A program made the position numbers and the translations under genes. The notes below the pieces were generated by a model. That model saw only the letters and a list, made by a program, of their open reading frames with translations. It was not told where the DNA came from and did not search any database. A DNA stretch of 64,000 nt, from assembly GCA_007922225.1 (NCBI GenBank), contig ML679969.1, forward strand, positions 496,001 through 560,000, given 5' to 3'. The DNA comes from Emydura subglobosa (Eukaryota; Chordata; Testudines; Chelidae). Shown here in pieces: positions 1 through 12,800 of this stretch (position 1 is the first letter of the stretch; each line of letters begins with the position of its first letter).

Positions 1-251
1 AAACTGGGAACAATATCCAGACTTCCACCCGTTGTTGGCTGAAACCAGCGCCTGGACAGTGCTGGGCCCAGAGCCTGCCTTGAAGAGTAAGCACACCCTG
101 GTACAGGATCAATGCTAGTTTCCCCCAAGTTTTGAAGAAATAGCCCATGCTACAGTGTATTTATTTCTGTCCAGAAATGCAAAGCATCATCCTAGTGTCT
201 CTTGGGGTGCCAGCCTGTTTCCCAGGGGGTAATGCCTGCTTTCTTTCGCAG
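1..251. other. Intronic sequence upstream of the first visible exon
   Basis: This stretch ends in a pyrimidine-rich tract and AG at 250-251, which reads as the splice acceptor of the claudin-like exon that follows. I see no coding exon in it. The first two transmembrane segments and first extracellular loop of that gene must lie to the left of the window. Confidence 0.5.
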
Positions 252-316
252 GGCTGGCAGGAGCAGTCGCAGTTCTCTGGTATGCAGTGGACACTGTTCA
301 GAAGTACAGGCTAGAG
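252..316 (+). CDS. Claudin-like gene, penultimate visible exon
   Basis: The acceptor is TTTCGCAG ending at 251 and the donor is GTGAGT at 317. The exon is 65 nt, enters in phase 1 and leaves in phase 0. It encodes the third transmembrane segment end and the WYAVD motif of the second extracellular region. Confidence 0.6.
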
Positions 317-1078
317 GTGAGTGTTGAGCTTGGAAGAAGCGGTGAGATGTGCTTTTATAAAGATGGTCAGAAAAGAGATGTTGTTGCTCTAATTTTTCTG
401 CTTCTCCTATCAGGCTCCTTAAGTCAAACTGTTTTTTCTAAGAAGCTCCAGCTGCCCACCAGCAGTCAGGTGGACTGTTTAGACTCGTTGCTGGAGAAGA
501 GGTTAAAGTGCAACTTGTCCTTGGATTCTCTTCTCCCAGCTGATGTTGATGTTAGCGACCTCAGGGGACAGTCTGACCATCACTCTAAAAGCACTCCTTT
601 TTAGGCTCCCTGGATCATCTTGGGGAGTACTCTTATAACCCAGTGCCTGGTTGAAGAGTGGGAGAATTGCATGATTCCATCCCAAGAGACAGGTGACAGC
701 CCCAGGCCTGAGTCCTTGCAGGGGTGCGCTCGGAGACATCAGGAGGTGTCAGAGATTTCATAGAGTCTAAGGCCAGAAGGGACCACTGTGCTAAGCCCGT
801 CTGACCTGCTGTGTAACAGAGAGCTTTATGACCAGCACCGTTGTCCCATTGAGCTCACTGTCTGCATTGCCTTTCAGGTCAGTCTTGGGATCCCCGGGGT
901 GACCTATGAACTGGGCTATTCATACTGGATGGCTGCAGCCGGCACCATCTGCACCTGCACGACAGGGATCCTGCTTATTGTTGCCAACTGTCCCAGCACC
1001 CAGACACCAAGTAGCGGGAGGAAACGTCCATGTGTCTCCCTGCCGCCTGTCTCCCAAAGGACAGGCACCTACCTGTGA
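252..1078 (+). CDS. Claudin-superfamily gene, 3' part (two exons visible, 5' end outside window)
   Basis: Two exons join into one reading frame, 252-316 and 878-1078. The first encodes the end of a third membrane segment and the motif WYAVD, also present in the claudin-16 gene of this window. The second begins VSLGIPGVTYELG, resembling the claudin pattern (K/T)YE(L/F)G just before the fourth membrane segment, and continues through a hydrophobic stretch ending ILLIVANC. A polar tail of about 28 residues ends at TGA 1076-1078. The first exon is entered in phase 1, as claudin exons at this position are, but the intron after it is in phase 0, unlike claudin-19. The GW of classical claudins after YELG is absent. 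The gene is convergent with claudin-16. I cannot assign a numbered claudin; a diverged claudin-16 relative or another PMP22/claudin-superfamily protein is possible. An excellent donor (GTGAGT at 1074) overlaps the stop, so a further exon may exist. Confidence 0.6.
745..835 (-). repeat. CR1 LINE 3' end fragment
   Basis: Antisense to the gene, the motif around TAGAGTCTAAGGCCAGAAGG and the following tract match the well-known 3' tail of sauropsid CR1 elements. It lies in the 561-bp intron of the claudin-like gene. Confidence 0.6.
878..1078 (+). CDS. Claudin-like gene, last visible exon with fourth membrane segment
   Basis: The acceptor is CCTTTCAG ending at 877. The 67-codon frame (including stop) holds YELG, the fourth transmembrane segment and a Ser/Thr/Pro-rich cytoplasmic tail. 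The exon may instead be spliced at ACCT|GTGAGT (donor at 1074), which would remove the stop and add a different C-terminus. Confidence 0.6.
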   Translation, partial: VSLGIPGVTYELGYSYWMAAAGTICTCTTGILLIVANCPSTQTPSSGRKRPCVSLPPVSQRTGTYL

Positions 1079-3380
1079 GTCTTGAGCTGAGCACTTCACT
1101 CCCTGCCAGCCCCTGGAGATGCCGGCCTTTGCTTGAGTACAAGACGCGGTGGCAAATGTAGATGAAATTTTGTTTTTGTCAAAATTCACTGTCCTCCCCC
1201 GGCTCCCACCCGCCATTTTTCGACCAGCTCTACTGTACAGTAATTACCCAAGAGTTGTGATAAGGCCCTTACTGCTATTGCTGAGCAGTCACGTGCACAC
1301 TGACATCAATGCACTTGTGCACGTCCCAGAGGAGTGAAGGTTTTGCACGCTGCGCCGTAGGCAAGGTCAGGGTGGCACTGCAGGAAATGCAGCCCGGACT
1401 ATCAATATTCGGGCAGCGTCACAAAATATTTGCAGAAACTGGTAAGGCTGCAAGGCATGTTGGGGTAGGAGACAGTCCTGATGTCTTTGCACGGAGGCGA
1501 AGTGGGATCATTGCAGGCACTGCGCTCTGGAGAAGCAGAACTAGCCTGGTGACAGAAGGCAGTACCAGCCAGACTGGTTTCTGTCTGATGTCATTTCTCT
1601 TTACTTGGGGGCTGCAAATGAGAGAACCTGTGTGAACTAGGTGATATCCGTGTCTCAGCAGTGAACCACTTGTCCTCAGATACAAGCAGTCAGAGCACGC
1701 TGAATAAGCAGCAGTAAGTCTTCATTCCCCTTTGCTCTAGCGAGAATTAGACCTTCCTTTTTTCAGCTCATTTCAGCTCTTTTTTCATATTAAAGTTACA
1801 CATTATTACAGTGGAGAAGACCTCTTATTTACAACAAGAGAGCAACAAACCGTGCTATTTAAACAAGGCTGGGGGAAGCCCTACTGACGGAGCACTTATG
1901 AGAGAGAGCAAATGACCTTTTGGTCAAAATGTGTGGAAAAAATTCACTGTGCCAGTGAACCCAGGGCAAAGAAAGACTTGAGCTAGGAAACATCCCAGGA
2001 TAAATGTTACTGTGCCATATCTCTAGCATGCAGCATCTTGGTTAAGCAGGAACAGTACTTTGTTGGGCATGGTCTGTATTATTCTGCTTATTAGCTGCAG
2101 AAGCTCAGTAAGAATATGCCACCTGGTTGTGGGCAATAGAGCAGCTCTGTGGAAATGCTCCCCCATGCAAAGTACCAATTTAATGGAAACAGCCAGCTGG
2201 GCTCCTCATGTTTATGCTACCAGCAGAATTTAATTGGGATCCAGGATAGTTTTAGGGATAGGAAGAGATTAATATTGGCCTGACTCTGCCCCCACTGACA
2301 GCACTGAGATTTTGCGCTGGGATTTTCCAAGTAGCCTCTCAAGGGAGTTAAGAGCTGAAATCCCATTGGGAACCAAACTCCCTTAGGCTCTTTCAAAAAC
2401 CCCGGCATTCACCCGGTAGTGACTCTAGGGTTGCATCTGGCACTGGAGCTATTGCCTGGGGGTCATACCATTGCATAATCCCATGGGTGGCTGGCTAGAG
2501 GCACGCACTCACTGAGCTGGGGGGCAACTTGCTTGCTGGTGGCTGTGCGTGAGCTGCCCAGGTGTGGGTGTTCACACAGCAAAGCAGAGTGAGACATGCT
2601 CCAGGGTTGGGGTGACACAGCAATATACCAGTCCAGACTGCAGAGGGGGATGTCACACCCTTACAAGGAGAAACTGACTCTCTTTTATGCTGTCTGGATT
2701 CTGTGGGGCAAGCTGCATGTGCTGTGTTCATTTGCCCTGGTTAACCCAGTGCGGTGGGGTTGCTGCATCGAGAGATGTATTTTGAAACATGCCCGAAGCA
2801 GTCAGAGCTGAAGGGATCGCGGTTCATGAGAAGGCCTGGGGCCTCCAGGAGGAGTCTGGAGAAGGCCAGGGATGGGATCAAGGCTGGAGGGAGTGGAACC
2901 TTCCAACACCATCCCTGTCAGACCTAAGGGCACTTCCTGCCTGGCATCAGGATTGAGTGGGACCCTTCCTTCCCAGCATGTCTGTTTGCAGTTGGTTTTC
3001 CTCCCGGCTGCCTAGGGTGGGAACGTAGCCTCCTTCCAGTCTCAGATGGGATTTACACCGCACCTCCCATCTGAGGAATTTAGAGCACTTTATAGCCCAG
3101 CCTCCCCTCCCCCTGGGAGGGCAGTTTGCACTTAGGGCCTGGGTCTAATCTGCTCCTGTTCTGCCAGCAGCAATCTGCGTACGTGGGCCCTGATTCCACA
3201 CACACTCCGCTGATCTCAGCGCAGTCTCTGCTGGTTCACGGCTGCAGCTCAGAATCAGAATTTTGCCCTCCTCAGAAGGAGGCAAAAGCAGCTTTTTCTG
3301 AAGATAAATTGGCATATTTGTGTTTAAATGTCGAAAACGCAACGAGACCAAATCAGAAGCGACACTGCTCAAGCCGGATC
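1079..3380. other. Intergenic region between convergent claudin genes
   Basis: No exon or recognised transposon was identified. Both genes end toward this interval, so it should hold their 3' untranslated regions. I did not find a canonical AATAAA just after the plus-strand stop. Confidence 0.4.
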
Positions 3381-3386
3381 TTTATT
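3381..3386 (-). terminator. Candidate polyadenylation signal of the claudin-16 gene
   Basis: AATAAA on the minus strand lies about 370 nt downstream of the claudin-16 stop codon. It is the first canonical hexamer I see in that direction. The assignment is inferred from position only. Confidence 0.4.
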
Positions 3387-3751
3387 AAGCAGTTGCTCAG
3401 TCTAGCATATCTATAGCATGCCAACATGATGCCATCCTCTCTGTGGTACCTTAAAGCACCTTGCAGCTACATGACACTTGCAGAACACTACAGCAACTGT
3501 TGTTAATTATCCTAAGAACACATTAGGTTCTGGAAAATTGAGTGAGATAATTGCACATGGTCAAAGAGCCACTGTCACAAGCTGGAACCTAACTTGATGC
3601 TTTCACTTCAAAAGCAAATCCAGAGAAAGGGAATTCATGCAGCGCAGAAGAGTCTGTTTCTTTCTGGCAATTTAAGGAGGTTGGGTTGCTTTGGGAGAGC
3701 AGCAGACACAGAGAATGGGACTGAGGCAGGTATCCTTGGACAGCTATTGAA

Positions 3752-3843
3752 TTACACTCGGGAGCTTATCACATACATCGTCCCAGTGGCAGTTCTCCCG
3801 GAGGGGTGGATGGACCTTTGAGGTCTCCTGGACGATCTAGTAT
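3752..3843 (-). CDS. CLDN16: CLDN16 exon 5 (C-terminal tail)
   Basis: This short 92-nt exon follows acceptor CTGTCAG. The first two bases complete an Asp codon with the G left from exon 4, matching the Asp after the fourth membrane segment in human. It ends [11 protein letters not shown] and TAA, recognisably like the human end with MYAVDTRV. Confidence 0.8.
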
Positions 3844-6800
3844 CTGACAGAGAGAAAAGATTTAAAATAAGTTAAGTGAAAAAGATGATAATCTAGAGAA
3901 GAGGTGAAGTCAAGCGACTCATTATTACTGATATTCCAGTAGCTCCTAGAGGTCCCACTGGAAGCCAAATCCTTCTTTTGACAGGCGCTGTACAGACACA
4001 TAGCAAGAAACACTCCCTAAAGAACTCAGAGTTGATGTCCACTAACGAGAAGAGAGTGTCTCAGGACTCACCTCTTACATACATCTGGTGTACAGAACAC
4101 TCACAGTAATCCCTGTGCACTGGGGAGCAGGGCAAGTATCACAACCAAAGGCCAAATGCTGATCTCTTACGCCAGGGTAAATCCAGAATAAATACATTGA
4201 CTTCAATGGAATTACTCTAGATTTAGGCTGGGATAATTCAGATCAGAATCCAGGCCAAGAAGGATCTCCTGATGGGTCTCAGCCGGCTCGCCTTCTAGTT
4301 TATTTTCCTGCCTAAAGAGACATTATGCTAATTGATAACATGTTTGTATTAAAGCAGAAGACCTACGCGTTGTGCTTTCCAAGGTATGGTCTTGACTAGG
4401 AAAGTGACGGTTCGGCTCTAGTCTAGGCTAAGCCAGAACCTGACCAGCGAAATGCAGCTACACGGTATTACCCTGCATTTGCACCAGGAAAAAGGCTGCG
4501 TTTACATCAGGTTTAGCTAGCCCGTCAGTTAACCTTAACCTAAACTCAGCCCCTTTTCCTAGTCAGGAAAAGCCCTAAGGTGCCATGTAAAGGTAAAGCC
4601 GCACACTGAGCTGTATATTCCTCAGCGGTTACAACGTTCTCCTAAACCTGGGCCAAAATTGTCAAGCTTCGTGTCACTAGGTTCTGAAGTGACTGGTCAG
4701 TTTGCAAATCTGTTTGTACTGGACATGTCCCTGGCAGCCTGGAATGGCCATTACTGACCTGTGAAGATATAAAGGCAGCAGGTTAGCATGATGGAGGCCA
4801 TAAAGCAACCTGTCGAACCAACTATGCCCAGCCAGCAAGACCATCCGAAGTCATAGTGGATTCCCAAGAATATGTTGTGTGATACCAGGGTGGTTCTCTC
4901 CACATAGACATCTACTGCATACCACACGGAGCCAATCACGCCAAGGACACCTGGCAAGGGAACAAAGTCAGCTGAGAACACCAGCCCAGAACGCTTCCTA
5001 CCCGCTCATGTTTCAGGGGGACGGGCCAGGCCAGTCTGACCAGGGCTGCCCGTCCCAAGGCTTCAAACATCATGAGTCAGACTCCAAAAGTCAGGAGATT
5101 GTTTTTAAACACTACAACATTTGGAGCGGGGACGGGACGGGGAGGAGGTGTAGTTCAATTGCTGTGACCTTTGAACCTTTGGGGCAAGCTGCCTGTCCTC
5201 AGCCGGTGATTATTCAACCTGAAATGCACATGCAACAATGCAGATGCCCCCTCTTACCCTCTCTTACCCTCTCCTAATCCCGGAGGTGAAGGGATTACTT
5301 TCTATCCCTCTCCATCTGCTGCTTCTACCACTGGCCTTTCCCCATTCCACTGCACCCTGGTCTCCTTCTGGTGTCCCCCCTTTTCCCCTGCCCCCCTCAC
5401 AATTCCCTGTCCAGTTTCCTAACCATAGAGCATGATGGTGGTCATCCTCCTCAAAAGACACTCTGGCTTCAGTGCCATTGGGAACAATGGGCTATAGTGG
5501 CCATCTTTACTACGTGAGGCCTCACCTCCACCTGCAAAGGCTGTAGGAAAATGGGGACCATCTTGGATGAGGGCAGCCTGTGGCTTCAGCCCCAGTGTGT
5601 CAGGAATCAGGGCCTGCAGCAGAGCCAGCCTCTGGGCAACCAAATGAGTGCAGCTGGCCTGTAGTAGGCTGCCTGATGGGGTGGAAGAGGCAGCGCACTG
5701 GGGCTGAAGCCCAGCACAGCAGTTCAGCTGCTGCTCAAAGCATTTGCCCATGGCTGCCACAGCTCCTATGCCTGCTTGTTCCCAGCCTTGCCCACTGCAG
5801 TAACCCGCTTCTGACCCTGGGCTCTGATTCCTGGCTTCTGACTCCAGCTGTGACCCTTGGCACCAGTTCCTGGCTACCAACGCCTGCTCTGACCACTAGG
5901 CCTGACGCCTGCTCTAACTACTAGGCACTGACACTCACATCCCAGGCACTGACCGTTTGCACAGTCCCACTACAAACAAGAAGAGAACCAGAGTGGACGT
6001 GGCAAGCCTGGATTCTACACTATCCTCTGATGGAGACAGTGCGAGCCCTTCAGACCCTGTAGGCCAAAGTCGCCACCCTCCATGTGCAGACGGCAGTCCT
6101 GCAAGCTCATGCAATGCCGCCTTCAACGCCAACCCCTGCTCCCACCAGCCCCAGCTTCCCCGCCTGACAAATTTAATGATGATCACAGCAAATTTTGTGT
6201 GTTCCGAAATCAGCGTCAGCGCCTAGTTCTGCTGTGCCCATGCTCACACCCCGCCGCCCACGCCCAAGTGGGACTGGTATTTGCTGCTAGCAGCTGCAGG
6301 TCAGCCACATGCACTGTAGGTGTCTCAGCAGTCACACCTAGTGCTGCTCTGTGTCTGGAGTTGAAATGGTAGACGGGGCGGTTGCATACAGCAGAGGTAG
6401 GGTTTAGAGGTAGTGGTAGCGTCTGCGCTCTGTGAGCCATGGGCAGTGGCGTTTAAAATTGTGGTCACCGTTGCAGGGAGTGGGGCATTATGGGACAGCT
6501 GCTGGAGGACTGTTAGGGTTGACACAGGTCATGCATTGTCTGCACTTACATGGTGTTGACCTAAGTGAGTCGATCTTGGCTCCATGTCCTCTAGGGAGGT
6601 GGTTTTACTGTGTCGCCAGAATGAGGTGCTTATGTCAGCCAGAGACAAATATGAGTGTAGACACACGCACAAATAGGTTTGCACAAAGCAACTGACATCG
6701 CTCTATCGTTGTAGTGTAGACCAAGCCTTAGGTGTCTATGCAAATCCCACCCAATGATGCTATCCAAATCCACTGTACAGAAGAATATACGTGTGTGTGT

Positions 6801-9800
6801 GTGTGTGTGTGTGTTATCACCGCACCCTTTTCAGTCTCTCTCCAGCGAGCTCTTCAATTCAACCTGATCTCACTGTTCCCAATTTAGCCTTTCTGAACCC
6901 AAACTCACGCCCCCCCATCCGATGCCATTGGACTCTCCCCATTCGCCCTGCCCCACCCACTGCCATGCCATCCTGCTCTCTAGTTCTACCCTACAGCACC
7001 CATCAGCCCCACTCAGCTCCCTCCTTTGAAACTATCGCATACAGCACAGCCCCATCCCACCCACGCCACACCACAGCGCATGCCATGACCTGACCCCATC
7101 CCACTCAATATTCTTCCAGCCTATCCAGCGCCAGCTTCACTCACCCACCACCACTCCGCAGGTCTGCCGCACTCGCGTGCCAGTGCACGTCACAGTTTTG
7201 TTATTGACAAGGCGGGGTGCGAGTGCTCTGAAACACTTACTTCCAAGGCCGAGTATTAAGCCAGACGTGTAGCACATCTTCCGTTTGAGACGGGGCTCAT
7301 CCTTCAGAAACTTGATGCAGTCCAGACCCAACAGCAGAGCAACCAAAGCAAAGCCCGCCAGCATGTCAGCTGTGATCAGCAGTGCTCGCGTCACCACGAT
7401 CTTCACTGAGAAGAGCGAACAAAGCAACAACCGGACAAATCACCATCATGACAGTGTAGATGTGACCCCAGACACCGTCTCTAGCTCTGTGTCACTGTTC
7501 TGCAGGTCACATAGACGTGTGCTATTGTAACCCAGAGGTGAGTGTGTGTTACAGGCCCCTCTGTGTCCAATCTGAAGAGGACAAGAGTCTCTGCCGCTCG
7601 AGCAGGAACAGTTTAGCGAAGCTGTGCCGGTCCCTGGTTCCGTCCCTGACGTGTCGTCAGCGAGGATGGCTAGCACACGCTGTAAGACCGTTGCTGATCA
7701 CGCTGTCCAATGGTGGCTCATGTTTCCTGGCGTGTCCATCTGTCGTATCAAGCCCACCAGTGGGGGGAGGAGGGCAATTGCCCAGGGGCCCGCCGATTTT
7801 ACAAGGACCTGGACCAGGGCAGTGGGTGAAGCTTCCCCTTGGGGAGACTAGCCCCCCCATCCTGCCTGCCCCGCCCACAGTCCACCCCCACTCCACCCCA
7901 GGCCCCGGTCCCACCCCGCCACCAGTTGCCGCTGCGTTGCTCCCCTCCTCTCTTCCGCACGCCCCTGTCCCCGCTTGGTCTCCCTGCTGCAGCATCTCTC
8001 CTCCCCTGCTCGCCCCCCCCCCAGCGCTGCTCACTGCATCCCTCCTCCCCCACTCCCCACTTAGCCCCCCCACTGTGGTGCTCCAGCTGGGGGAGGGGAA
8101 GAGGGGCAGGTGGGACGTGGCAGCAAGCAGGGGGGAGGGAGGGGCCTGGGCTGGAGCGGGGATGAACTGTGGGCGGGGCCGCGGGCGGAAGAGGCGGGAT
8201 GGGGAGCTAGCTAGCCTCCCAGGGGGAAGCCTCAACCGACTGGTCATAAACCTCAGCCCTCCCTTTCTAGGGCAGCAGGGGCCATTTACAGCTCTGCCCT
8301 GGGGCCCGGAACGGCTGGTGATGGGCCTGTGTCTTATACGTCGATTGTGAGCTCTTTGGGGCAGGGACTGTCGTGTTTGTACAGTGCCTAGCACTAAGGG
8401 GTGCTGGGCAATGACCAGGGCTCCTATCCCATACAGTAATAATTAATTAATAATTAATCACTAGATGCCACAGTGTGAGCCATGTCTGGGTGTTGTTGTG
8501 TTACTAGTGTCAGTCTCCTCACTGCTGCAAGGATTTCACCGTGTTACACAAGATACAACTAACTGCCTGACTGTCAGAAGAGTTGTTGCTCCTTTCCATC
8601 ACACTTGAAGCTATAGGACAGCTACCGGGCAAACACGCACAATGCAGCATGTGACAACGCAGCACAGCACTGTTTGGACACACAGTTTAATAGCGATGCA
8701 GCTAACACACACACACACACACACACAATTGACATCAGTGTCTGTTCCAGTGGTAGAACTTGTGTGTTTAGATCAGGCCTTTGTCTTACAAGGAACAGGG
8801 TAACGACAACAACAACTGAAGGCCATCTAAAACTGACCGTGGCGGAGCCTCCTCTGATGTAAATTGTCAACGCTCCATTGACATCAGCACCACCACGTCA
8901 TAACGACGTTGGCTTCATTGGAGCTATGGTAACGGACACCAGCTGAGATCCGCTCCACTGTCTTTATCTTAATCAAAGCTTTTAATACCAGCTAAATGCA
9001 CCTGCTAAGCTGGGGTCTTTCCCTTATAAAAGAATCTAAACAATTAAAGGAAAAAGAGGAAATTGTTCACATGACGTTTTACTTCATTTTGGGTTTTTAG
9101 TGCTTTACATTTTTTTATGTGTGTTTAATCAAAGGTTAAAAAGGGTTATTTTTTAGAGCAGTGATTGTTACAATGGGAAGAAGCAATGATATTTCTCAGT
9201 GCAAACTCCAAGTCACAATGACTTGCCTAATGTTGTAACGTATGGTTTTATTAAAAACTCCCCATTCCCTAGCAGCTACTCGCATCACGACAACGGGAAC
9301 TTACGTGGATGGTCTGCTAAAATGGAATCATACTGGTCACAAGTCCGGATACCATCCTGTACATTGGTGACACATTCCCTCCAAAGCCCCCGGCATTTGC
9401 GGCTGACCTAGAAGAGGAAGAAAGAAATTAGAGAGAGACACTCAAACAAAAAGCATCCCATGAGCCTTTTGGGGATATCCTAACCCAAGAAAGCAACATG
9501 TGAGCTACCGGCCACCGGAGACAGTTTGAAAACCCTCCGCAGTTCATGGACACAAAATTGGAGAGGGAACAGAAAAGAGCCATCAAAATTATTTGTGGGC
9601 TGAAAATATTCCTTACAGTTAGTCTTAAAGAGCTCAGTCTATCTAAATTATCAACAAGAAAATTGAGAGGTGACTTGATTATGGTGCATAAATATCTTTA
9701 TGAGGCGAAAATGCCTCATGTACTAAAGGGCTCTTTAATCTGGCGGAGAAAGATGTTACAAGAATCAATCGCTGGAAGTTAAAGCCAGACAAATTTAAAT

Positions 9801-12800
9801 GAGAAATAAGGCGCAAATATTTAACAGCGACGGTGGTTAACCTTTGGACAAAATACCAAGGGAAGCGGTAGATTTTCCATCTCTTGAGGTCTTCAGCTCA
9901 AGATTGGCTGCCTTTCTGGAAGTTACGCTTTAGCCAACACAAATAACGGGGCTCAATACAGGGGTAACTGGGTGAAATTTTCTGGCCTGTGCTATGCAGA
10001 AGGTCAGATTTTGGTCTAATGATCCCTTCTGTCCTTAAATGCGATGAACCCATAACATATATGACTAATGTTAAATGTAAAACACTGGGTGCTGCCTTTG
10101 TAGTGTGTAGGATCTACCAAAGTATGCCTCATTCTTGGTTCATCTTCAACCTCCTGGGGTGCAGCCAGGGGGCAAAGCCGTGGAGAGATGGTATTACCTC
10201 TGCCTTGCTTTACTCCAGAACCCCCCTGTTGTCTGGGCCATTGCTCGAGGCTGATTCTCCTAACCTGAGCTGGACTTGGGACTAAGTGATGGAATGGCCA
10301 CGTCAGGACTGCGGCAGCTGTGAGCCACCAATCCAGGGATTCTTCTTCGCGTGCTGCTCATGTCCATCCCACTATAGGTGTGGGCACGCCTCCGTTCACG
10401 GCTACCGGAACGTTTTTCCCCTTAGCAGATCCCATAGGGCTGGCTCCGGCGCCCCCTCGAGTCCCGTGCACATGCCGCGGTATATGAGGCGCTGCCAGCC
10501 CTACGCCCCCTCAGTGCCTTCTTTCCACCCGTGACGGTCACTGAACTGCCTGGGCTTGCATTGCAAGTGCTTCATTCCCCGTGTTTTGACCGTTAAGCAC
10601 TGCTTTCTTTGTGTTAGTTACTTAGCTAGATTAATAACTGTTGTAGTGGTAGTTGGAGACGTTGAGATAGTCTAGCTGAGACTTTACCGGGAGCAGGTAT
10701 GCTCCGGTGCCATGGCTTCAAGCCGCGCACTTCCGGCGGGAAGGCTTTCCCGCTAAGTGACCCCAGGACGAACCTGGTCGTCGAGGTCGTCGATGTCGAG
10801 GTGTCGCGCTCTGGAGCGACAGTACTGCACAGTGAAAGCCTTTTGGGCAGCCCCAGCTGTGGTCTTTTGACGGCGCCTCAGTGTCCCTTTGGGGATGCAG
10901 TTTCTGGAGGAGCCACCTCCAATGAAAAGTGCCAGAGCCCCAGGCAGATGGCCTCAGAGGCAATGGTCACCCAATGGCTGTATGGGGGCCTAGGGGATTT
11001 TCCGGGGGGGACGGGACCACGGGCCATCAACCCCTCGGGGATGAAATCAGTGCCTCAGGGACAGGGAAAGGGCCACCATGCGCCCTCAGATGATGACTCG
11101 GCCCCCACGGGCAGGGACTCTCTGTCAGAGGGAAGAGGAGCTGCAGCCTGGAGAGCCCTTCCGCCTCCCCCCCCCCATCCCCGCCGGTTGAAGCACACGC
11201 CCAAGCCCAGGTTGATTCTAGGGCACACTGGGAACTGCTCCCGAGGAAGCAAAAGGGGCGTCAGCCAATCTTTATGTGCTACCGGTGGGCTCCACAGGGT
11301 CATAGCCCTCCTGGTCTACAAAGGGGCACTCAACATAGTGAGGGTCTCGTGGCAAACCCCCTCCTCCATAGCCCGATGCCTAAATGAGCCGAGAAGAGTA
11401 TTACCCCCCAGCCAAGGGGTCTGACTACTGTTCACCGCCCCGCCCCAGGTCCCTGGTGGTGGTTGCCACCAACCACGGGGATGGGCAGGGCAGCCGGGCT
11501 CTACGCCACAGAACAAGGGTGATTGCAAGCCAGACTTGTCTGGAGAAAAACTTTATTCAACAGCAAGTGGAAGGTGAGCGCTCGGGGGACTCAGGGAGCC
11601 GCTTCGCTGAGGCCCTGCCTAGCAGCAGGTGCTGAACCTGTATAAACATTGCAGGGCAGGGTACCACGGGAGCTATAGCAGCGTCCCAGACATCCTCAGT
11701 TGCTGCTGATTCGGTGGGCAGAGCCATACTCCCCGCCATCGGCATGCCCAGAGGTTAGCGGCTGCAATCCCAGGCTGCCCCAAAAAGGTCCAGCAGCCCA
11801 TCCAGGGCCCGTCTTTGGACGAGTCAGCCGTCTCTTTGGTTCGGATAGAGGCGAAGCTGCATGGTCTCAAGGACTCCAAGACCACACTCTGTTCCCTGGG
11901 CGTTACACGCCACAGATCTTCAGGTGTCAGGCAGGTCCCCAGAGACAGCAGCAGCAGAGGTGTCAGCCACGGCCGTCTCGTGACCTACGGGCAATGGGAC
12001 AGAGTCAGGGGGTCTAGGAGACACCATCCGCCCTGACGGGCTCCTTAGGCCCTCAGTAAGGATCCTCTCGGCAATAGGGCAACCGGAAAAGGCCCCTTCT
12101 GCTGGTGCACGCAAGGGCAGCGCCCTAGTCTCTACCCTCCTTCAGGCTGGGTGAGCCAGAACGCCTTCGGACCACTGGGTCCTTGAGCTAGTTCGGTGAG
12201 CGAGGGCCCCCGGTGGTCTCCTCCCCCTGCCCCATCGACGCCTCTCCCTTCCTCCCGCTCAGTGGCGATTCCACATCCAAGAGGTTGAGGCCGCCTCAGC
12301 CCGGCGCAGCGGGAAAGGTGCCGCAGGGCATGGCGGAAGAGGTCCTACTCGAGGTATGCCCTCATCCACTAAAAAAAAAGGGGCCGTAAGGATGGTGGCA
12401 GACCTACGTTGTCTCACAAATACCAAACAAGGGACTCAAGTCTCACACGGTCCCCCCAGCTCCAGTAGTGGAAACAGGAGCCCGGTGTGCCGCCCTGGAC
12501 ATCAGGGACACACATCCTCAAAGGTTTCTTCACTTCGTAGGGGTTGACTCCCTCTAACGCTTTACCCCGTGGCCTGTTACTTGGCCCCGAGGGTGTTTAC
12601 TGAAGGCCTGGCAGTGGTACCTGCGCGCTTGAGGGTGCAAGATTCACCCAGGCAAGCCCAGGTCCCAAGCCCAGAGCAGTGTGAGCTGGTCAGGCGTCTC
12701 TTGCGGCTGGCGGGTCCTGCTGGTAAACACACAACGTTCACGTTAACTCAGGTGCAGCCTAGGGAAGGCATCCGTGTGACCGGTTGCTTCCCGGACCAGC

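Noticed and set aside
7517..8394. Open frames of 277 (+) and 245 (-) codons
   Set aside because: They are made of a C-rich repeat with Pro/Ser or Arg/Gly-rich translations on both strands, inside a claudin-16 intron.
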